A DNA stretch of 64,000 bases. Source: a bacterium (GTDB lineage Bacteria > Cyanobacteriota > Vampirovibrionia > Gastranaerophilales > Gastranaerophilaceae). The stretch's first letter is position 1; every line of letters begins with the position of its first letter. The translations under genes were made by a program, and so were the position numbers. This document shows positions 17,766 to 26,983 of this stretch, in pieces. Under the pieces are notes generated by a model. That model was not told the origin of the DNA. It did no database searches and worked only from the letters and a program-made list of their open reading frames with translations. Location of the stretch: contig JAFUEV010000060.1 in assembly GCA_017470245.1 (NCBI GenBank), forward strand, positions 62,001 through 126,000, in the 5' to 3' direction.

Positions 17766-17792
17766 TTAAACCCTCTATATAAGAGGGTTTAA
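17766..17792 (+). terminator. Intrinsic terminator after yitT-like gene
   Basis: An 11-base stem TTAAACCCTCT / AGAGGGTTTAA with loop ATATA, followed by TTATTTTTAT. It starts three bases after the stop codon. Confidence 0.9.
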
Positions 17793-17876
17793 TTATTTTT
17801 ATACTCTTACATATTTTTCTTATTTAGTTTTGTGTTACAATTTAACTGTAATTGGTAGAAAGAACGGAGTAAAAAC

Positions 17877-19556
17877 ATGAAAGAACTATCCGCACTTCAA
17901 ATTGAAAGATTAAAATACCAACCTAAATTACCAAAATCATTAGCAGGCGGTATTAATAATTTATCAATGACAGAAGGTAATAAAACTCAATCTGTTAAAG
18001 ATATGGAACAGATTCAAGAATTATTTAAAAACACATACGGAAAACCAGTTGTAACATTTACAACAACATCTGCAACACAAGCAGGTGAAGCAAGAAACAT
18101 CGGTGTTATCTTATCAGGAGGTCAAGCTCCCGGTGGACACAATGTTATTGCAGGTTTATATGATGCATTAAAACAATCTAATCCTAACAGTAAATTATAT
18201 GGATTTTTAGGCGGTCCTTCAGGCATTATAGAAGGTCAATATATCGAATTTACACCTGAGAAAATTGATGCATACAGAAATACAGGCGGATTTGATATTA
18301 TTGGTTCAGGCAGAACAAAACTTGAAACGGAAGAACAATTCCAAAAAGCATTAAAAGTATGCCAAAACTTAAATATAACAGGTGTTGTAATTATCGGTGG
18401 TGATGATTCAAATACTAATGCTGCAATGCTTGCTGAATGGTTTGTTAAACATAATGCAGGTATACAAGTTATCGGCTGTCCTAAAACAATAGACGGTGAC
18501 TTAAAAAATGACCAGATTGAAATATCATTCGGTTTTGATACCGCAACAAAAACTTATGCAGAATTAATCGGTAATATTTTAAGAGATGCAAATTCAGCAA
18601 AAAAATACTGGCATTTTATCAAATTAATGGGAAGAAGTGCTACACACGTAGGTTTGGAAGTTGCTCTTCAAACTCAACCCAATATTACTTTAATTTCTGA
18701 AGAAGTTGAAGAAAAGAAAATGTCTTTAAAGCAAATTGTTGATTATATGTCAAATATAATCGCAAAAAGAGCGGAAATGGGTAAAAATTTTGGTATAGCA
18801 TTAATTCCTGAAGGTTTAATTGAATTTATTCCTGAAGTTAAAGCAATGATTGCTAACTTAAATGATATTTTAGCAACATTAGAAAATGATGCAGCATATA
18901 AAAATGCTGATGAAAATACAAAATTTGCAATCATTAAGAGCAAACTAAATGCTCAGGATGCAAGTGTATATGAATCACTGCCTGTAATGATTAAACAACA
19001 ATTATTAATGGACAGAGATCCTCACGGTAACGTACAAGTTTCCAAAATAGAAACAGAAAAATTATTAATTGAAATGGTAAGTGCTAAATTATCAGAAATG
19101 AAGAAAGCAGGAACATACAACGGGAAATTCTCTGCACAATGTCATTTCTTCGGTTATGAAGGCAGATGCGCATTCCCGTCAAACTTTGATGCTGATTATT
19201 GCTATTCATTAGGATTTAATGCTTATGCATTAATGAAATTCGGTTTGACAGGTTATTTGTCATCAGTTAAAAATTTATCTGCTCCTGCAAGCGAATGGGT
19301 AGCAGGTGGTGTTCCTTTAACAATGATGATGAATATGGAAAAACGTCACGGTCAATTTAAACCGGTTATTAAAAAAGCACTTGTTGAATTAAACGGACCA
19401 GTATTTAAAGTACTTGAACAAAACAGAGAAGACTGGGCATTAAATGACAGGTACATTTTCCCCGGTTCAATTCAATACTTTGGACCATCAAGTGTTTGCG
19501 ATATAACAACGGAAACATTAAGACTGGAAAATGCTGCTAAATTGGCAACAGTATAA
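17877..19556 (+). CDS. pfp: Diphosphate--fructose-6-phosphate 1-phosphotransferase (PPi-PFK)
   Basis: The reversible glycolytic enzyme phosphorylates fructose 6-phosphate with pyrophosphate in place of ATP. At 559 residues it belongs to the long plant-beta-subunit-like class. The PPi-type motif [10 protein letters not shown] is present (Asp after GGD, where ATP enzymes have Gly), as are the catalytic [10 protein letters not shown] and the substrate-binding [14 protein letters not shown] stretches. The sequence [18 protein letters not shown] is typical of the same class. ATP saving is consistent with a fermentative, energy-limited lifestyle. Single gene with its own terminator. Confidence 0.95.
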   Translation: MKELSALQIERLKYQPKLPKSLAGGINNLSMTEGNKTQSVKDMEQIQELFKNTYGKPVVTFTTTSATQAGEARNIGVILSGGQAPGGHNVIAGLYDALKQSNPNSKLYGFLGGPSGIIEGQYIEFTPEKIDAYRNTGGFDIIGSGRTKLETEEQFQKALKVCQNLNITGVVIIGGDDSNTNAAMLAEWFVKHNAGIQVIGCPKTIDGDLKNDQIEISFGFDTATKTYAELIGNILRDANSAKKYWHFIKLMGRSATHVGLEVALQTQPNITLISEEVEEKKMSLKQIVDYMSNIIAKRAEMGKNFGIALIPEGLIEFIPEVKAMIANLNDILATLENDAAYKNADENTKFAIIKSKLNAQDASVYESLPVMIKQQLLMDRDPHGNVQVSKIETEKLLIEMVSAKLSEMKKAGTYNGKFSAQCHFFGYEGRCAFPSNFDADYCYSLGFNAYALMKFGLTGYLSSVKNLSAPASEWVAGGVPLTMMMNMEKRHGQFKPVIKKALVELNGPVFKVLEQNREDWALNDRYIFPGSIQYFGPSSVCDITTETLRLENAAKLATV

Positions 19557-19574
19557 AAACTTATTACAAAAGGG

Positions 19575-19600
19575 AAGAGGAGAAATAACTTTCTCCTCTT
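19575..19600 (+). terminator. Intrinsic terminator after pfp
   Basis: An 11-base stem AAGAGGAGAAA / TTTCTCCTCTT, loop TAAC, followed by a T-run (TTTTTTTAAT). Also close to the end of the convergent gene at 19611. Confidence 0.92.
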
Positions 19601-19610
19601 TTTTTAATAA

Positions 19611-20243
19611 TTATATACCTATAACCGGTAATCCTTCAAATTCACCAATTTGCTTATACTCAAAATTTTGATTATTTGTACAAATCATTTGGGCAAGTAT
19701 TGCTCCTAAAAGTGCTTCCAATTGCGCAACAGGTAACATATTAACAGGCAATTCCCTCATTCCGTATTTCATTCTTAAAGTATCCTGTAATGCTTTACAA
19801 TCTATTGGAGTACGCTCTCTGTATGCATAGCAATTTCCGTAAATTTGCTTCATATTTTCTATATCAAATCTATATATATCAATACCTTTTACATATAATT
19901 CTCTAAAATATTCACTGCCACGAGAAGAAAATCTGTTTGTCCAATCTTCTCTGTTTATCATTTTTGTATCAAAATTAACCAAATCATAAGTTCTGGAATT
20001 ATATTTCCATTTACTGCTAAGCATAATTTCATTTTCAGGTACGGAAACAAGTATTACAGAATTTTGCTTGCCTGCATAATTATCAAGAAAATATTTTACA
20101 TCACTCATAGAAAAAAGCTTATCAAGCATTATAATATGCATATTTCTATCTATAACAGCAACTGCAGATTCAGTCGTACTGAGTCCGCTAAGTGATATAC
20201 CGATAAATGAAAGTTTTGACTCTTTATTTTTTATTATATCCAT
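19611..20243 (-). CDS. DUF429-like RNase H-fold protein
   Basis: The 210-residue protein (start taken at the ATG encoding MDIIKNKES) has the layout of DUF429 predicted nucleases: an early beta-hairpin (FIGISLSGLSTTESAVAVID), a second conserved acidic strand (VILVSVPENE), an RxxE-type middle (REDWTNRFSSRGSEYF), and the C-terminal LEALLGAILAQMICTN block ending VIGI. The longer frame would start inside a hairpin and is less likely. Several DUF429 acidic residues seem replaced (GISLS where others have GVDGC or GIDGA), so it may be catalytically altered. Moderate confidence. Confidence 0.6.
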   Translation of the reverse strand: MDIIKNKESKLSFIGISLSGLSTTESAVAVIDRNMHIIMLDKLFSMSDVKYFLDNYAGKQNSVILVSVPENEIMLSSKWKYNSRTYDLVNFDTKMINREDWTNRFSSRGSEYFRELYVKGIDIYRFDIENMKQIYGNCYAYRERTPIDCKALQDTLRMKYGMRELPVNMLPVAQLEALLGAILAQMICTNNQNFEYKQIGEFEGLPVIGI

Positions 20244-20588
20244 ACGTCTTATTTTATTACAGGTTATATATATTCGCAAATACTTCAAAACAAAAGGGAA
20301 AACAAACATTCCGAAGAATGTTTGTTTATAGGGGGCAAATCTTCTGTATCCTCTACACTTTCAATAATTAAAGAGGATAAAACATTATATATTTATTACT
20401 AATTACCTTTAAAAATTAACTACCTTATATTTTATAAAAAGTTTTTAATAACCAAATTTCAATTATTGAAAATTTTGTATCATTTGTTAACAAATACATT
20501 TAAACAATTTCAAAATTTCTTATTTGTAAATAAAGTATCTTTGAGTTAAATTAAATATATTAAATAAAGAGATGACAGGGAATATAAT
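20244..20588. other. 345-base gap upstream of aspS with a 12-base-pair hairpin
   Basis: The region contains a strong hairpin AAACAAACATTC / GAATGTTTGTTT (20300-20327, loop CGAA) and a looser pair (ATCCTCT near 20350 with AGAGGAT near 20374). The gap must contain the promoters for the divergent genes. I see no T-box specifier loop. The stretch 20400-20588 is AT-rich with nothing else recognisable. It could contain a small RNA, but nothing shows that directly. Confidence 0.45.
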
Positions 20589-22367
20589 ATGTTAACAACA
20601 ACATCAATGAAAACGCATGGTTGCGGAGAAGTTACAAAACAAGACTTAGGTAAAGAAATTACAATAGCAGGATGGGTTTCTGCAGTTAGAGATTTGGGCG
20701 GAATTATTTTCGTTGAAGTAAGAGATAAATCAGGTTTATTTCAACTTGTATCTGACCCTCAGAAAAATCCTGAAGTATATGATGTTTTTCAAAAACTTAG
20801 AGATGAATTCGTTATTAAAGCAACAGGTATAGTATCGGAACGTCCGGCTGAAACATATAATGAAAAACTTCCTACAGGTGATATAGAAGTATATCCTACC
20901 AAAATAGAAATTTTATCAACAGCTGCTGTTTTACCGTTCCCTTTAAATGCTGATGACGTAAGCGAAGATATAAGATTAAAATATCGTTATTTGGATTTAA
21001 GACAAGAAAAAGTATTGAATTGTTTAAAATTAAGACACGAAATTGTTAAAACAATGCGTAATTACTTGAACAATCAAAACTTTATGGAAGTTGAAACACC
21101 TATATTAATTAAAACAACACCTGAAGGTGCAAGAGATTATCTTGTTCCAAGCCGTGTTCAACCCGGCAAATTCTATGCACTTCCTCAATCACCTCAAATT
21201 TTCAAACAATTATTAATGGTTGGCGGTATAGAAAGATATTATCAAATAGCAAAATGCTTTAGAGATGAAGACTTGAGAGCAGACAGACAACCTGAATTCA
21301 CTCAAGTAGATATGGAAATGTCTTTTGTAACTCAACAAGATATTATGAATATGGTTGAAGGTTTATTACATGAAGTATTTAAACTTGTAGGATATGAAAC
21401 TCCTGCAAAATTGCCGGTTATGACATACCAAGAAGCAATGGATAAATACGGAAGCGACAGACCTGACGTAAGATTTGGTTTAGAATTATTTGATATCGGC
21501 GATATTTTAATGGAATCTGACTTTGAAATTATCAAGGATACTTTGAAAAAAGGCGGTATAGTTAGAGCTATAAAAATTCCGGGTATTGCAAATTATTCAA
21601 GAAAAGAAATAGACGATTTAACTAAACTTGCAATATCATTTGGTGCTAAAGCATTAGCTAATATAATTTATCAAGAAGACGGAACACCAAAATCACCTGT
21701 ATTGAAATTCTTAAAAGAAGGGCAAGCTGAACAAATACAACAAAGAGCAAATGCAAAAGCAGGTGATGTTGTATTCTTCGTTGCTGATAAACCAAAAGTT
21801 ACTTATGATGTAATGGGCAGATTCAGATTATACTTTGGTGATAAATTAGGATTAATTGACCCGAATGCGCATGCTTTGTTATGGGTTGTTGACTTCCCGA
21901 TGTTTGAATACTCGGAAGAAGACGGAAGATATGTTTCTGTTCACCACCCATTCACAATGCCAAACTTAGAAGATATTGATAAAATGGAAACAGATCCCGC
22001 TCATTGTCGTTCTATAGCTTATGATATTGTTTATAACGGTAATGAACTCGGCGGCGGAAGCGTAAGAATACATGACGGCGAAATACAAAGACGTGTATTT
22101 AAGGCTTTAGGTTTATCAGAAGAAGAAACTCAAGAAAAATTCGGCTTTATGATTAACGCATTTAAGTATGGTACACCACCGCATGCCGGCTTAGCATTAG
22201 GCTTAGACAGAGTTGTTGCTTTACTTGCTAAAACAAACTCTATAAGAGATGTAATAGCATTCCCGAAAAACTCTGCAGCAAAATGTCTTATGACAGAAGC
22301 ACCAGCAATGGCTACTGAAGAACAGTTACGAGAATTGCATTTAAGATTAACAACAAAAGTTAATTAA
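20589..22367 (+). CDS. aspS: Aspartyl-tRNA synthetase
   Basis: Class II synthetase of 592 residues charging tRNA-Asp (perhaps also tRNA-Asn if no amidotransferase-independent AsnRS exists). The N-terminal OB-fold (ITIAGWVSAVRDLGGIIF), class II motif 1 (MEVETPILIKTTPEGARDY), motif 2 (FRDEDLRADRQPEFTQVD), the bacterial GAD insertion (residues about 290-420), and motif 3 (GLALGLDRVVALL) are visible. The GAD domain shows it is the bacterial type. Single gene with its own strong terminator. Confidence 0.97.
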   Translation: MLTTTSMKTHGCGEVTKQDLGKEITIAGWVSAVRDLGGIIFVEVRDKSGLFQLVSDPQKNPEVYDVFQKLRDEFVIKATGIVSERPAETYNEKLPTGDIEVYPTKIEILSTAAVLPFPLNADDVSEDIRLKYRYLDLRQEKVLNCLKLRHEIVKTMRNYLNNQNFMEVETPILIKTTPEGARDYLVPSRVQPGKFYALPQSPQIFKQLLMVGGIERYYQIAKCFRDEDLRADRQPEFTQVDMEMSFVTQQDIMNMVEGLLHEVFKLVGYETPAKLPVMTYQEAMDKYGSDRPDVRFGLELFDIGDILMESDFEIIKDTLKKGGIVRAIKIPGIANYSRKEIDDLTKLAISFGAKALANIIYQEDGTPKSPVLKFLKEGQAEQIQQRANAKAGDVVFFVADKPKVTYDVMGRFRLYFGDKLGLIDPNAHALLWVVDFPMFEYSEEDGRYVSVHHPFTMPNLEDIDKMETDPAHCRSIAYDIVYNGNELGGGSVRIHDGEIQRRVFKALGLSEEETQEKFGFMINAFKYGTPPHAGLALGLDRVVALLAKTNSIRDVIAFPKNSAAKCLMTEAPAMATEEQLRELHLRLTTKVN

Positions 22368-22376
22368 TTTTAATAA

Positions 22377-22416
22377 AAAACATATTATAGAACAGTCATG
22401 TTCTATAATATGTTTT
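22377..22416 (+). terminator. Strong intrinsic terminator after aspS
   Basis: A 17-base stem AAAACATATTATAGAAC / GTTCTATAATATGTTTT with loop AGTCAT, starting nine bases after the aspS stop. The T-rich tail is short (TTTTATAC). Confidence 0.88.
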
Positions 22417-22453
22417 ATACAGTTGCTTTATTTTGAGCATACAGGGAAGGTAA

Positions 22454-23857
22454 ATGGAAGACGTTAGAGAAATTTGGGATAAAGTCCTTAAAATATTAAA
22501 GGACAAGATAGTTGCAACTACTTATGAAACTTGGGTACTACCATTGGTTCCTCATTCTTTTGAGGATAATTGTTTTTGTGCTTTAACAGGACAAAATCTT
22601 GCCGTTCAAATATTACAAAAAAATCAAAAAGATATTTCAAAAGCACTTTCAGAAATAACGGGGAAAGAAGTATATTTTAAAATAATATATGACGAAAATT
22701 TGCACAAACAGATGGAAAAAGAACGTCAAAAAGTAAAAAAAGAAGAAGAAAAAGAATTTATAAAAAATCTTGAAAATAAAATACTTCCTTCCAAATATGA
22801 TGGCTTAAAGAAAATGCAATCAGCTTGCAATTTAAACTTAAAATATAAATTTGATAATTTTGTTGTAGGAGCAAGTAACAAGTTTGCTTATGCGGTTTCT
22901 ATGGCAGTCGCAAAAGACCCGGGTAAACAATATAATCCTTTGTTTATATACGGAGGCTCCGGACTCGGCAAAACTCATTTACTACAAGCTATCGGTCATG
23001 ATATTTTGTTTAATACAAAACTAACAGTCAGATATTTCAAAGCAGAAGAATTTATAAACGATTTGGTTAATTCACTTGCAAAAGGCATGGATAAATCAGG
23101 TGACAAAAATAAAAAAATGAATGAATTTAGAAATAAATACAGAAATGCTGATGTTCTTTTGATAGATGATATTCAACTGATAGAAGGCAAGCCCAGAACA
23201 GAAGAAGAACTTTATAATACTTTTGATACACTTCATAATGCAGGTAAACAAATTGTATTTACATCTGACCGTTCACCCGATAAATTTGAAAATTCTCCCG
23301 ACAGATTAAAAACAAGATTTAAACAGGGATTACTTGCAGATATTCAAGTGCCTGATTTGGAAACAAGAATGGCAATTTTAACAAAATTGGCTAATGACAG
23401 GAACATAATAATTCCGATTAATGTTATAGAATTTCTTGCTACTGTATACAACAAAAACATAAGAGAACTTGAAGGTGCATTTAATACAGTCAGTGCTTAT
23501 GCTTCAATAAACGATATGCCTATAACAATTGACTCCGTAAAAAGGATTATAGGGTATAACGAACAAAGAAAAAACCTAACAATAGATGGAATAATTGATA
23601 TTGTTGCAAGTTACTATAATATTTCGGTTGAAGATATTAAAAGCACAAACAGGAGTGCAAAAACCGCTTATGCCCGTCAGGTTGCAATTTATTTGGCAAA
23701 AGAATTAACCGGAGAAAGTTTTCCTAATGTCGGAAAATGTTTTAACAGAAAACATACAACTGTTATATATTCACATAAAGAAGTAAAAACAAATATCGCT
23801 AAAGACAGAAATCTGGCAAATGATATAAATGAGCTTACAAACCTGATTAATGAGTAA
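22454..23857 (+). CDS. dnaA: Chromosomal replication initiator DnaA
   Basis: The AAA+ protein opens the replication origin. Domain I is at residues 1-90 (IWDKVLKILKDKI, WVLPLVPHSF). A Lys/Glu-rich linker follows. The AAA+ domain has Walker A GGSGLGKTHL, Walker B VLLIDDIQLIEGK, sensor I FTSDRSPDKF and REL(E)GAF. The C-terminal DNA-binding domain IV ends with NVGKCFNRKHTTVIYSHKEV. In the family signature (usually GGRDHTTV) the Asp is replaced by Lys (residues 431-437), which is notable because Asp433 of E. coli DnaA contacts the DnaA box. dnaN is not adjacent and I see no DnaA boxes nearby. Confidence 0.96.
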   Translation: MEDVREIWDKVLKILKDKIVATTYETWVLPLVPHSFEDNCFCALTGQNLAVQILQKNQKDISKALSEITGKEVYFKIIYDENLHKQMEKERQKVKKEEEKEFIKNLENKILPSKYDGLKKMQSACNLNLKYKFDNFVVGASNKFAYAVSMAVAKDPGKQYNPLFIYGGSGLGKTHLLQAIGHDILFNTKLTVRYFKAEEFINDLVNSLAKGMDKSGDKNKKMNEFRNKYRNADVLLIDDIQLIEGKPRTEEELYNTFDTLHNAGKQIVFTSDRSPDKFENSPDRLKTRFKQGLLADIQVPDLETRMAILTKLANDRNIIIPINVIEFLATVYNKNIRELEGAFNTVSAYASINDMPITIDSVKRIIGYNEQRKNLTIDGIIDIVASYYNISVEDIKSTNRSAKTAYARQVAIYLAKELTGESFPNVGKCFNRKHTTVIYSHKEVKTNIAKDRNLANDINELTNLINE

Positions 23858-23862
23858 ATTAT

Positions 23863-24423
23863 ATGTTTAATAAAATAAAAATGTTAAATGGTGACTGGTA
23901 TGAACCAATGAAATCAATAACTCTTTCAAAAGAAAGAGCAAAAGTCAAAGATTTATGCTATGAGTATAATAATATACCGCCATCAAAAGGAAAAGAACGT
24001 ACTAAATTAATAAAAAAGATATTCGGCAAAACAGGCAAAGAAATTTGGGTTGAATCAAATTTCTACTGCGATTATGGTTATAACATAGAAGCAGGTGATA
24101 AATTATATATAAATCATAACTGTGTTATTTTAGATTGCGCAAAAGTAAAATTCGGGAAAAATGTTTTTGTTGGACCTAATTGCGGATTTTATACAGCAAT
24201 TCACCCTACTGATGTTAAAACAAGAAATAAAGGTTTAGAATGCGCAAAACCGATAACAATCGGAGATAATGTTTGGATTGGCGGAAATGTAACAGTTCTA
24301 CCGGGAGTAAAAATAGGCAATGGTTCTGTTATAGGTGCAGGAAGTGTTGTAACAAAAGACGTCCCAGACAATGTAATTGCCGTAGGTAATCCTTGCTACC
24401 CTATAAAAAATATCAACAATTAA
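23863..24423 (+). CDS. Maltose/galactoside-type O-acetyltransferase (LbH hexapeptide)
   Basis: The 186-residue protein has the Maa domain at its N-terminus (MLNGDWYEPMKSITLSKERAKVKDLCYEYN) and a left-handed beta-helix of hexapeptide repeats ending GAGSVVTKDVPDNVIAVGNPCYPIK. The His in the TAIHPTD block is the catalytic base expected for the family. It transfers acetyl from acetyl-CoA to a sugar or similar acceptor; the acceptor is not known. It starts six bases after the dnaA stop, so it is probably co-transcribed with dnaA, which is an unusual partner and probably reflects chance. Confidence 0.88.
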   Translation: MFNKIKMLNGDWYEPMKSITLSKERAKVKDLCYEYNNIPPSKGKERTKLIKKIFGKTGKEIWVESNFYCDYGYNIEAGDKLYINHNCVILDCAKVKFGKNVFVGPNCGFYTAIHPTDVKTRNKGLECAKPITIGDNVWIGGNVTVLPGVKIGNGSVIGAGSVVTKDVPDNVIAVGNPCYPIKNINN

Positions 24424-24433
24424 AGAAATTACG

Positions 24434-24823
24434 TTATTCTTCATTTAAGAAAATATATTCATTAGGATTAACAAGAGTATCTTTGGGAATATCCTTCAAA
24501 TAAAAATTAGAAGAATCATCATTATATCCAAACGGTGCAGGCATTATGAAACCACCATGATGTCGATTAGCATAATGATAACCGTAATTATGATGGCTGT
24601 ATCTGTGGCTATGGCGAGGATAATACATTGGATAACCGTAATTATAAGCATTCATAAACGGGAAAATATTATAATAATCATCCAAAGCATTATCATATTG
24701 CTGCAAAAGAACAGTATCTTGTTTATATTGCTGAAATTTATTAGCGCTTTGTTCCTCATTGCCAAACGAGGCAAGAGGAACAATAAGAATAAGTACAGTC
24801 AGAAATATTTTTATTCCGCGCAT
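24434..24823 (-). CDS. Secreted His/Tyr-rich hypothetical protein
   Basis: A 129-residue exported protein with a cleavable signal (MRGIKIFLTVLILIVPLASFG). The centre is rich in Tyr, His and Gly with stretches such as YRHSHRYSHHNYGYHY and NRHHGGF. This composition suggests metal binding or surface adhesion; nothing else is seen. It is the last of three small consecutive exported genes (start six bases before the end of the next). Function unknown. Confidence 0.68.
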   Translation of the reverse strand: MRGIKIFLTVLILIVPLASFGNEEQSANKFQQYKQDTVLLQQYDNALDDYYNIFPFMNAYNYGYPMYYPRHSHRYSHHNYGYHYANRHHGGFIMPAPFGYNDDSSNFYLKDIPKDTLVNPNEYIFLNEE

Positions 24824-24828
24824 TTAAA

Positions 24829-25209
24829 CTAATACCACCAATATCCGCCGTCACGAATTTGTTGATTTATTTTATCATTTTTTTCGTATTGAGCTTCTTT
24901 TCTTTGATTATTTTTATTTCTTTCCAAATTCGCTACTCTTGAATAGCACATTCCAAGTTCACTTTGTGTTTTTGAAATAACTTTGCATTCCGTAATAGAC
25001 TTTTCAAACTTAGCTTTTCTCAATGCCCAGTAATTATTTTCCATATTACGTTTGCTGTTTTCTTTTGCGGGCTTAAATACCGCATTTTCATATAATGGAG
25101 GACAAAATTCCGCCCACTGAGGTTCTATAACACTTTCTGCTTTTGCACTATCTGCACTTATACCTATAAAAGCAAGTACAAATAAACTCAATATAATATA
25201 TTTTTTCAT
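24829..25209 (-). CDS. Secreted hypothetical protein (126 aa)
   Basis: Signal peptide MKKYIILSLFVLAFIGISADSAKA, with an AKA signal-peptidase I site, then a small domain containing Cys pairs (FCPPLY, TECKV, GMCYS). The C-terminal half is Lys/Arg/Asn-rich (LERNKNNQRKEAQYEKND). I do not recognise a family. Middle gene of the three-gene exported cluster. The ribosome site (AGGATAAT just before ATG, on the minus strand) is adequate. Confidence 0.68.
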   Translation of the reverse strand: MKKYIILSLFVLAFIGISADSAKAESVIEPQWAEFCPPLYENAVFKPAKENSKRNMENNYWALRKAKFEKSITECKVISKTQSELGMCYSRVANLERNKNNQRKEAQYEKNDKINQQIRDGGYWWY

Positions 25210-25218
25210 TGATTATCC

Positions 25219-25554
25219 TCATAAATTATTATAATCATTAAAACGATACTGTTGTCTTAATGCTTGTGTTTCTTGAAGTGTTCTGTAATACTCCTGCTCT
25301 GCATTAGCATTATACTCTTTTTGAGCTCGTTTTTCATCTTTTCTGTCTTGCTGTCTATCAGTAAATCGTTGAGCTGATTCTATTGTACTCATAGTACCAC
25401 GCCCTGCTCTATTAACGGAATTAACAGTTTCAGCTGTCCTGCTTATATTATTAAGTACATTTATAAAGTCTGCTTGTGCCTGCATATCAATTCCAATAAA
25501 GAATGATAAGCATAATGCGCCTGCAATAAGTGCAAATAACTTTTTCATCTTCAT
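25219..25554 (-). CDS. Secreted hypothetical protein (111 aa)
   Basis: The ATG at 25554 (MKMKKLFALIAGALCLSFF) is preferred because AAAAGG lies upstream, while the earlier start is a TTG inside that site. A signal peptide of about 27 residues ends MQAQA. The mature part is helical, Arg/Glu/Gln-rich, ending RQQYRFNDYNNL. No recognised domain. First gene of the exported trio, ending 10 bases before the next. It might be a small envelope-associated protein. Confidence 0.66.
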   Translation of the reverse strand: MKMKKLFALIAGALCLSFFIGIDMQAQADFINVLNNISRTAETVNSVNRAGRGTMSTIESAQRFTDRQQDRKDEKRAQKEYNANAEQEYYRTLQETQALRQQYRFNDYNNL

Positions 25555-25704
25555 AATTACTAACCTTTTCAATAAATAACTGTACTATACTTTTATACCC
25601 AAAACTAAAACTTTTATAACATATTTTTTTATTTTTGAAAATACTTAATAACGGCAAATTAAAATATGTTTGTTTTTTATGTTAATTGAGAAAAGGAACG
25701 GATA

Positions 25705-26907
25705 ATGAAAATAAGTGCCCCTGTTATAACTCCTAACTTTGAGAGAGATTATAATAAAAATAACAATATTCTATCACCGTTAAAACGTGATACCGTATCT
25801 TTTTCTAAATCATTTTCTCCTTTTTTATACGGATATTCTTGGTATTTAAATAAAGAAAATATTGTTACACAGGATGACTTTTCCACAACCGTTGTTGATA
25901 AAGAAAGAAAAAGGAAATTGAAAGATATATTTAACGGTAAGACATATACAAAAAAAATTTATGATTTACCTTTAAGACTCAGAGAAGAATTATCAGAAAC
26001 TAACAAAGATACGGTTGTTTCTAATATTCCAAATGATGTGATGATTGCTTCAGGATTAAGTAATAACGACTTTATAAAATCTATAGATAAGATAAATTCA
26101 TTTATAAACATAATTTATCCCAGATATGATAAGGATGAAGATAGAACCCAACAGAAATTCAAAATGAAACTTGGGAATACTGTTGCTACAGTTACAAGAA
26201 TTACACAGGGATTATCCGGAATAATATATAAAATAGAAATACCTAATTGTAAACCATTATGCCTAAAACATTTTATTAACATATTTGATACTAATTTATC
26301 AGAAGGGGCTTTCCCCGAAATTTCTCTGGCAAAAAAGATGAATGAAGATAACGTAAAAGATATTCCTTTGCTATATTGCGCAAATCCATATAACGGTTGG
26401 ATGTTATCAGAGTTTATAACTTCGGATTATAAATCAAGAAAAGACGGTATTTCTTTTAATAATTATTTAAAAAGAAATAATCTTGTTTGTAATGACGTAA
26501 ATGAAGGCATGACGGTAGGTGGAAAAGATGCAAATATTTATGTCGATTTTGGATATATATACTCAAAAGAATCAGATAGAGATACAAAAGGTTTTCATAC
26601 AAAAGTAAATGAAGACAGAAAGAACAACGCTAACAGATTTTCACAACAATCTATTGAAAAAACTTCCATTATGTCATCTGCTGAAAATATATTTTTATAC
26701 GGAGATGATAAAGTTCAAGATTCTATGATAAAAGAATATCATTCTAATCCCGAATTTCATTTTCTTTCCGAAGTAACAGAAGCTGTTGAAAATATTTTAT
26801 CGGGTAAACGTATTTCCTCATCACTTGCAATGCGATTACAAAAACATTTTGAAGAAATCGGGTTTATTGGTGACGCATTAGATATAATAAGTACTTGCAA
26901 ACAGTAG
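25705..26907 (+). CDS. Kinase-fold-like hypothetical protein
   Basis: A 400-residue cytoplasmic protein. Residues 145-280 have pieces of a protein-kinase-like fold: a glycine-containing loop ITQGLSGIIYKIEI, then a Lys strand PLCLKHF, then GAFPEISLAKKMNED, and a hinge GWMLSEFI. A later stretch, GKDANIYVDFGYIY, would correspond to N...DFG. The HRD motif and clear catalytic Asp are not obvious, so it may be an aminoglycoside-kinase-like or pseudokinase protein. The N-terminus has a short RDTVSFS motif. The C-terminal 120 residues are uncharacterised. Moderate uncertainty. Confidence 0.5.
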   Translation: MKISAPVITPNFERDYNKNNNILSPLKRDTVSFSKSFSPFLYGYSWYLNKENIVTQDDFSTTVVDKERKRKLKDIFNGKTYTKKIYDLPLRLREELSETNKDTVVSNIPNDVMIASGLSNNDFIKSIDKINSFINIIYPRYDKDEDRTQQKFKMKLGNTVATVTRITQGLSGIIYKIEIPNCKPLCLKHFINIFDTNLSEGAFPEISLAKKMNEDNVKDIPLLYCANPYNGWMLSEFITSDYKSRKDGISFNNYLKRNNLVCNDVNEGMTVGGKDANIYVDFGYIYSKESDRDTKGFHTKVNEDRKNNANRFSQQSIEKTSIMSSAENIFLYGDDKVQDSMIKEYHSNPEFHFLSEVTEAVENILSGKRISSSLAMRLQKHFEEIGFIGDALDIISTCKQ

Positions 26908-26983
26908 CAAAACAGAGCGTTTGTATTGACAATGCTTTGTTTTTCTTATAGTCTTGGACTGTATATAAAAAAAGAGAGTACAA

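Noticed and set aside
20300-20588. T-box leader upstream of aspS
   Set aside because: No T-box sequence or specifier loop is visible; the hairpin there lies near the divergent gene instead.
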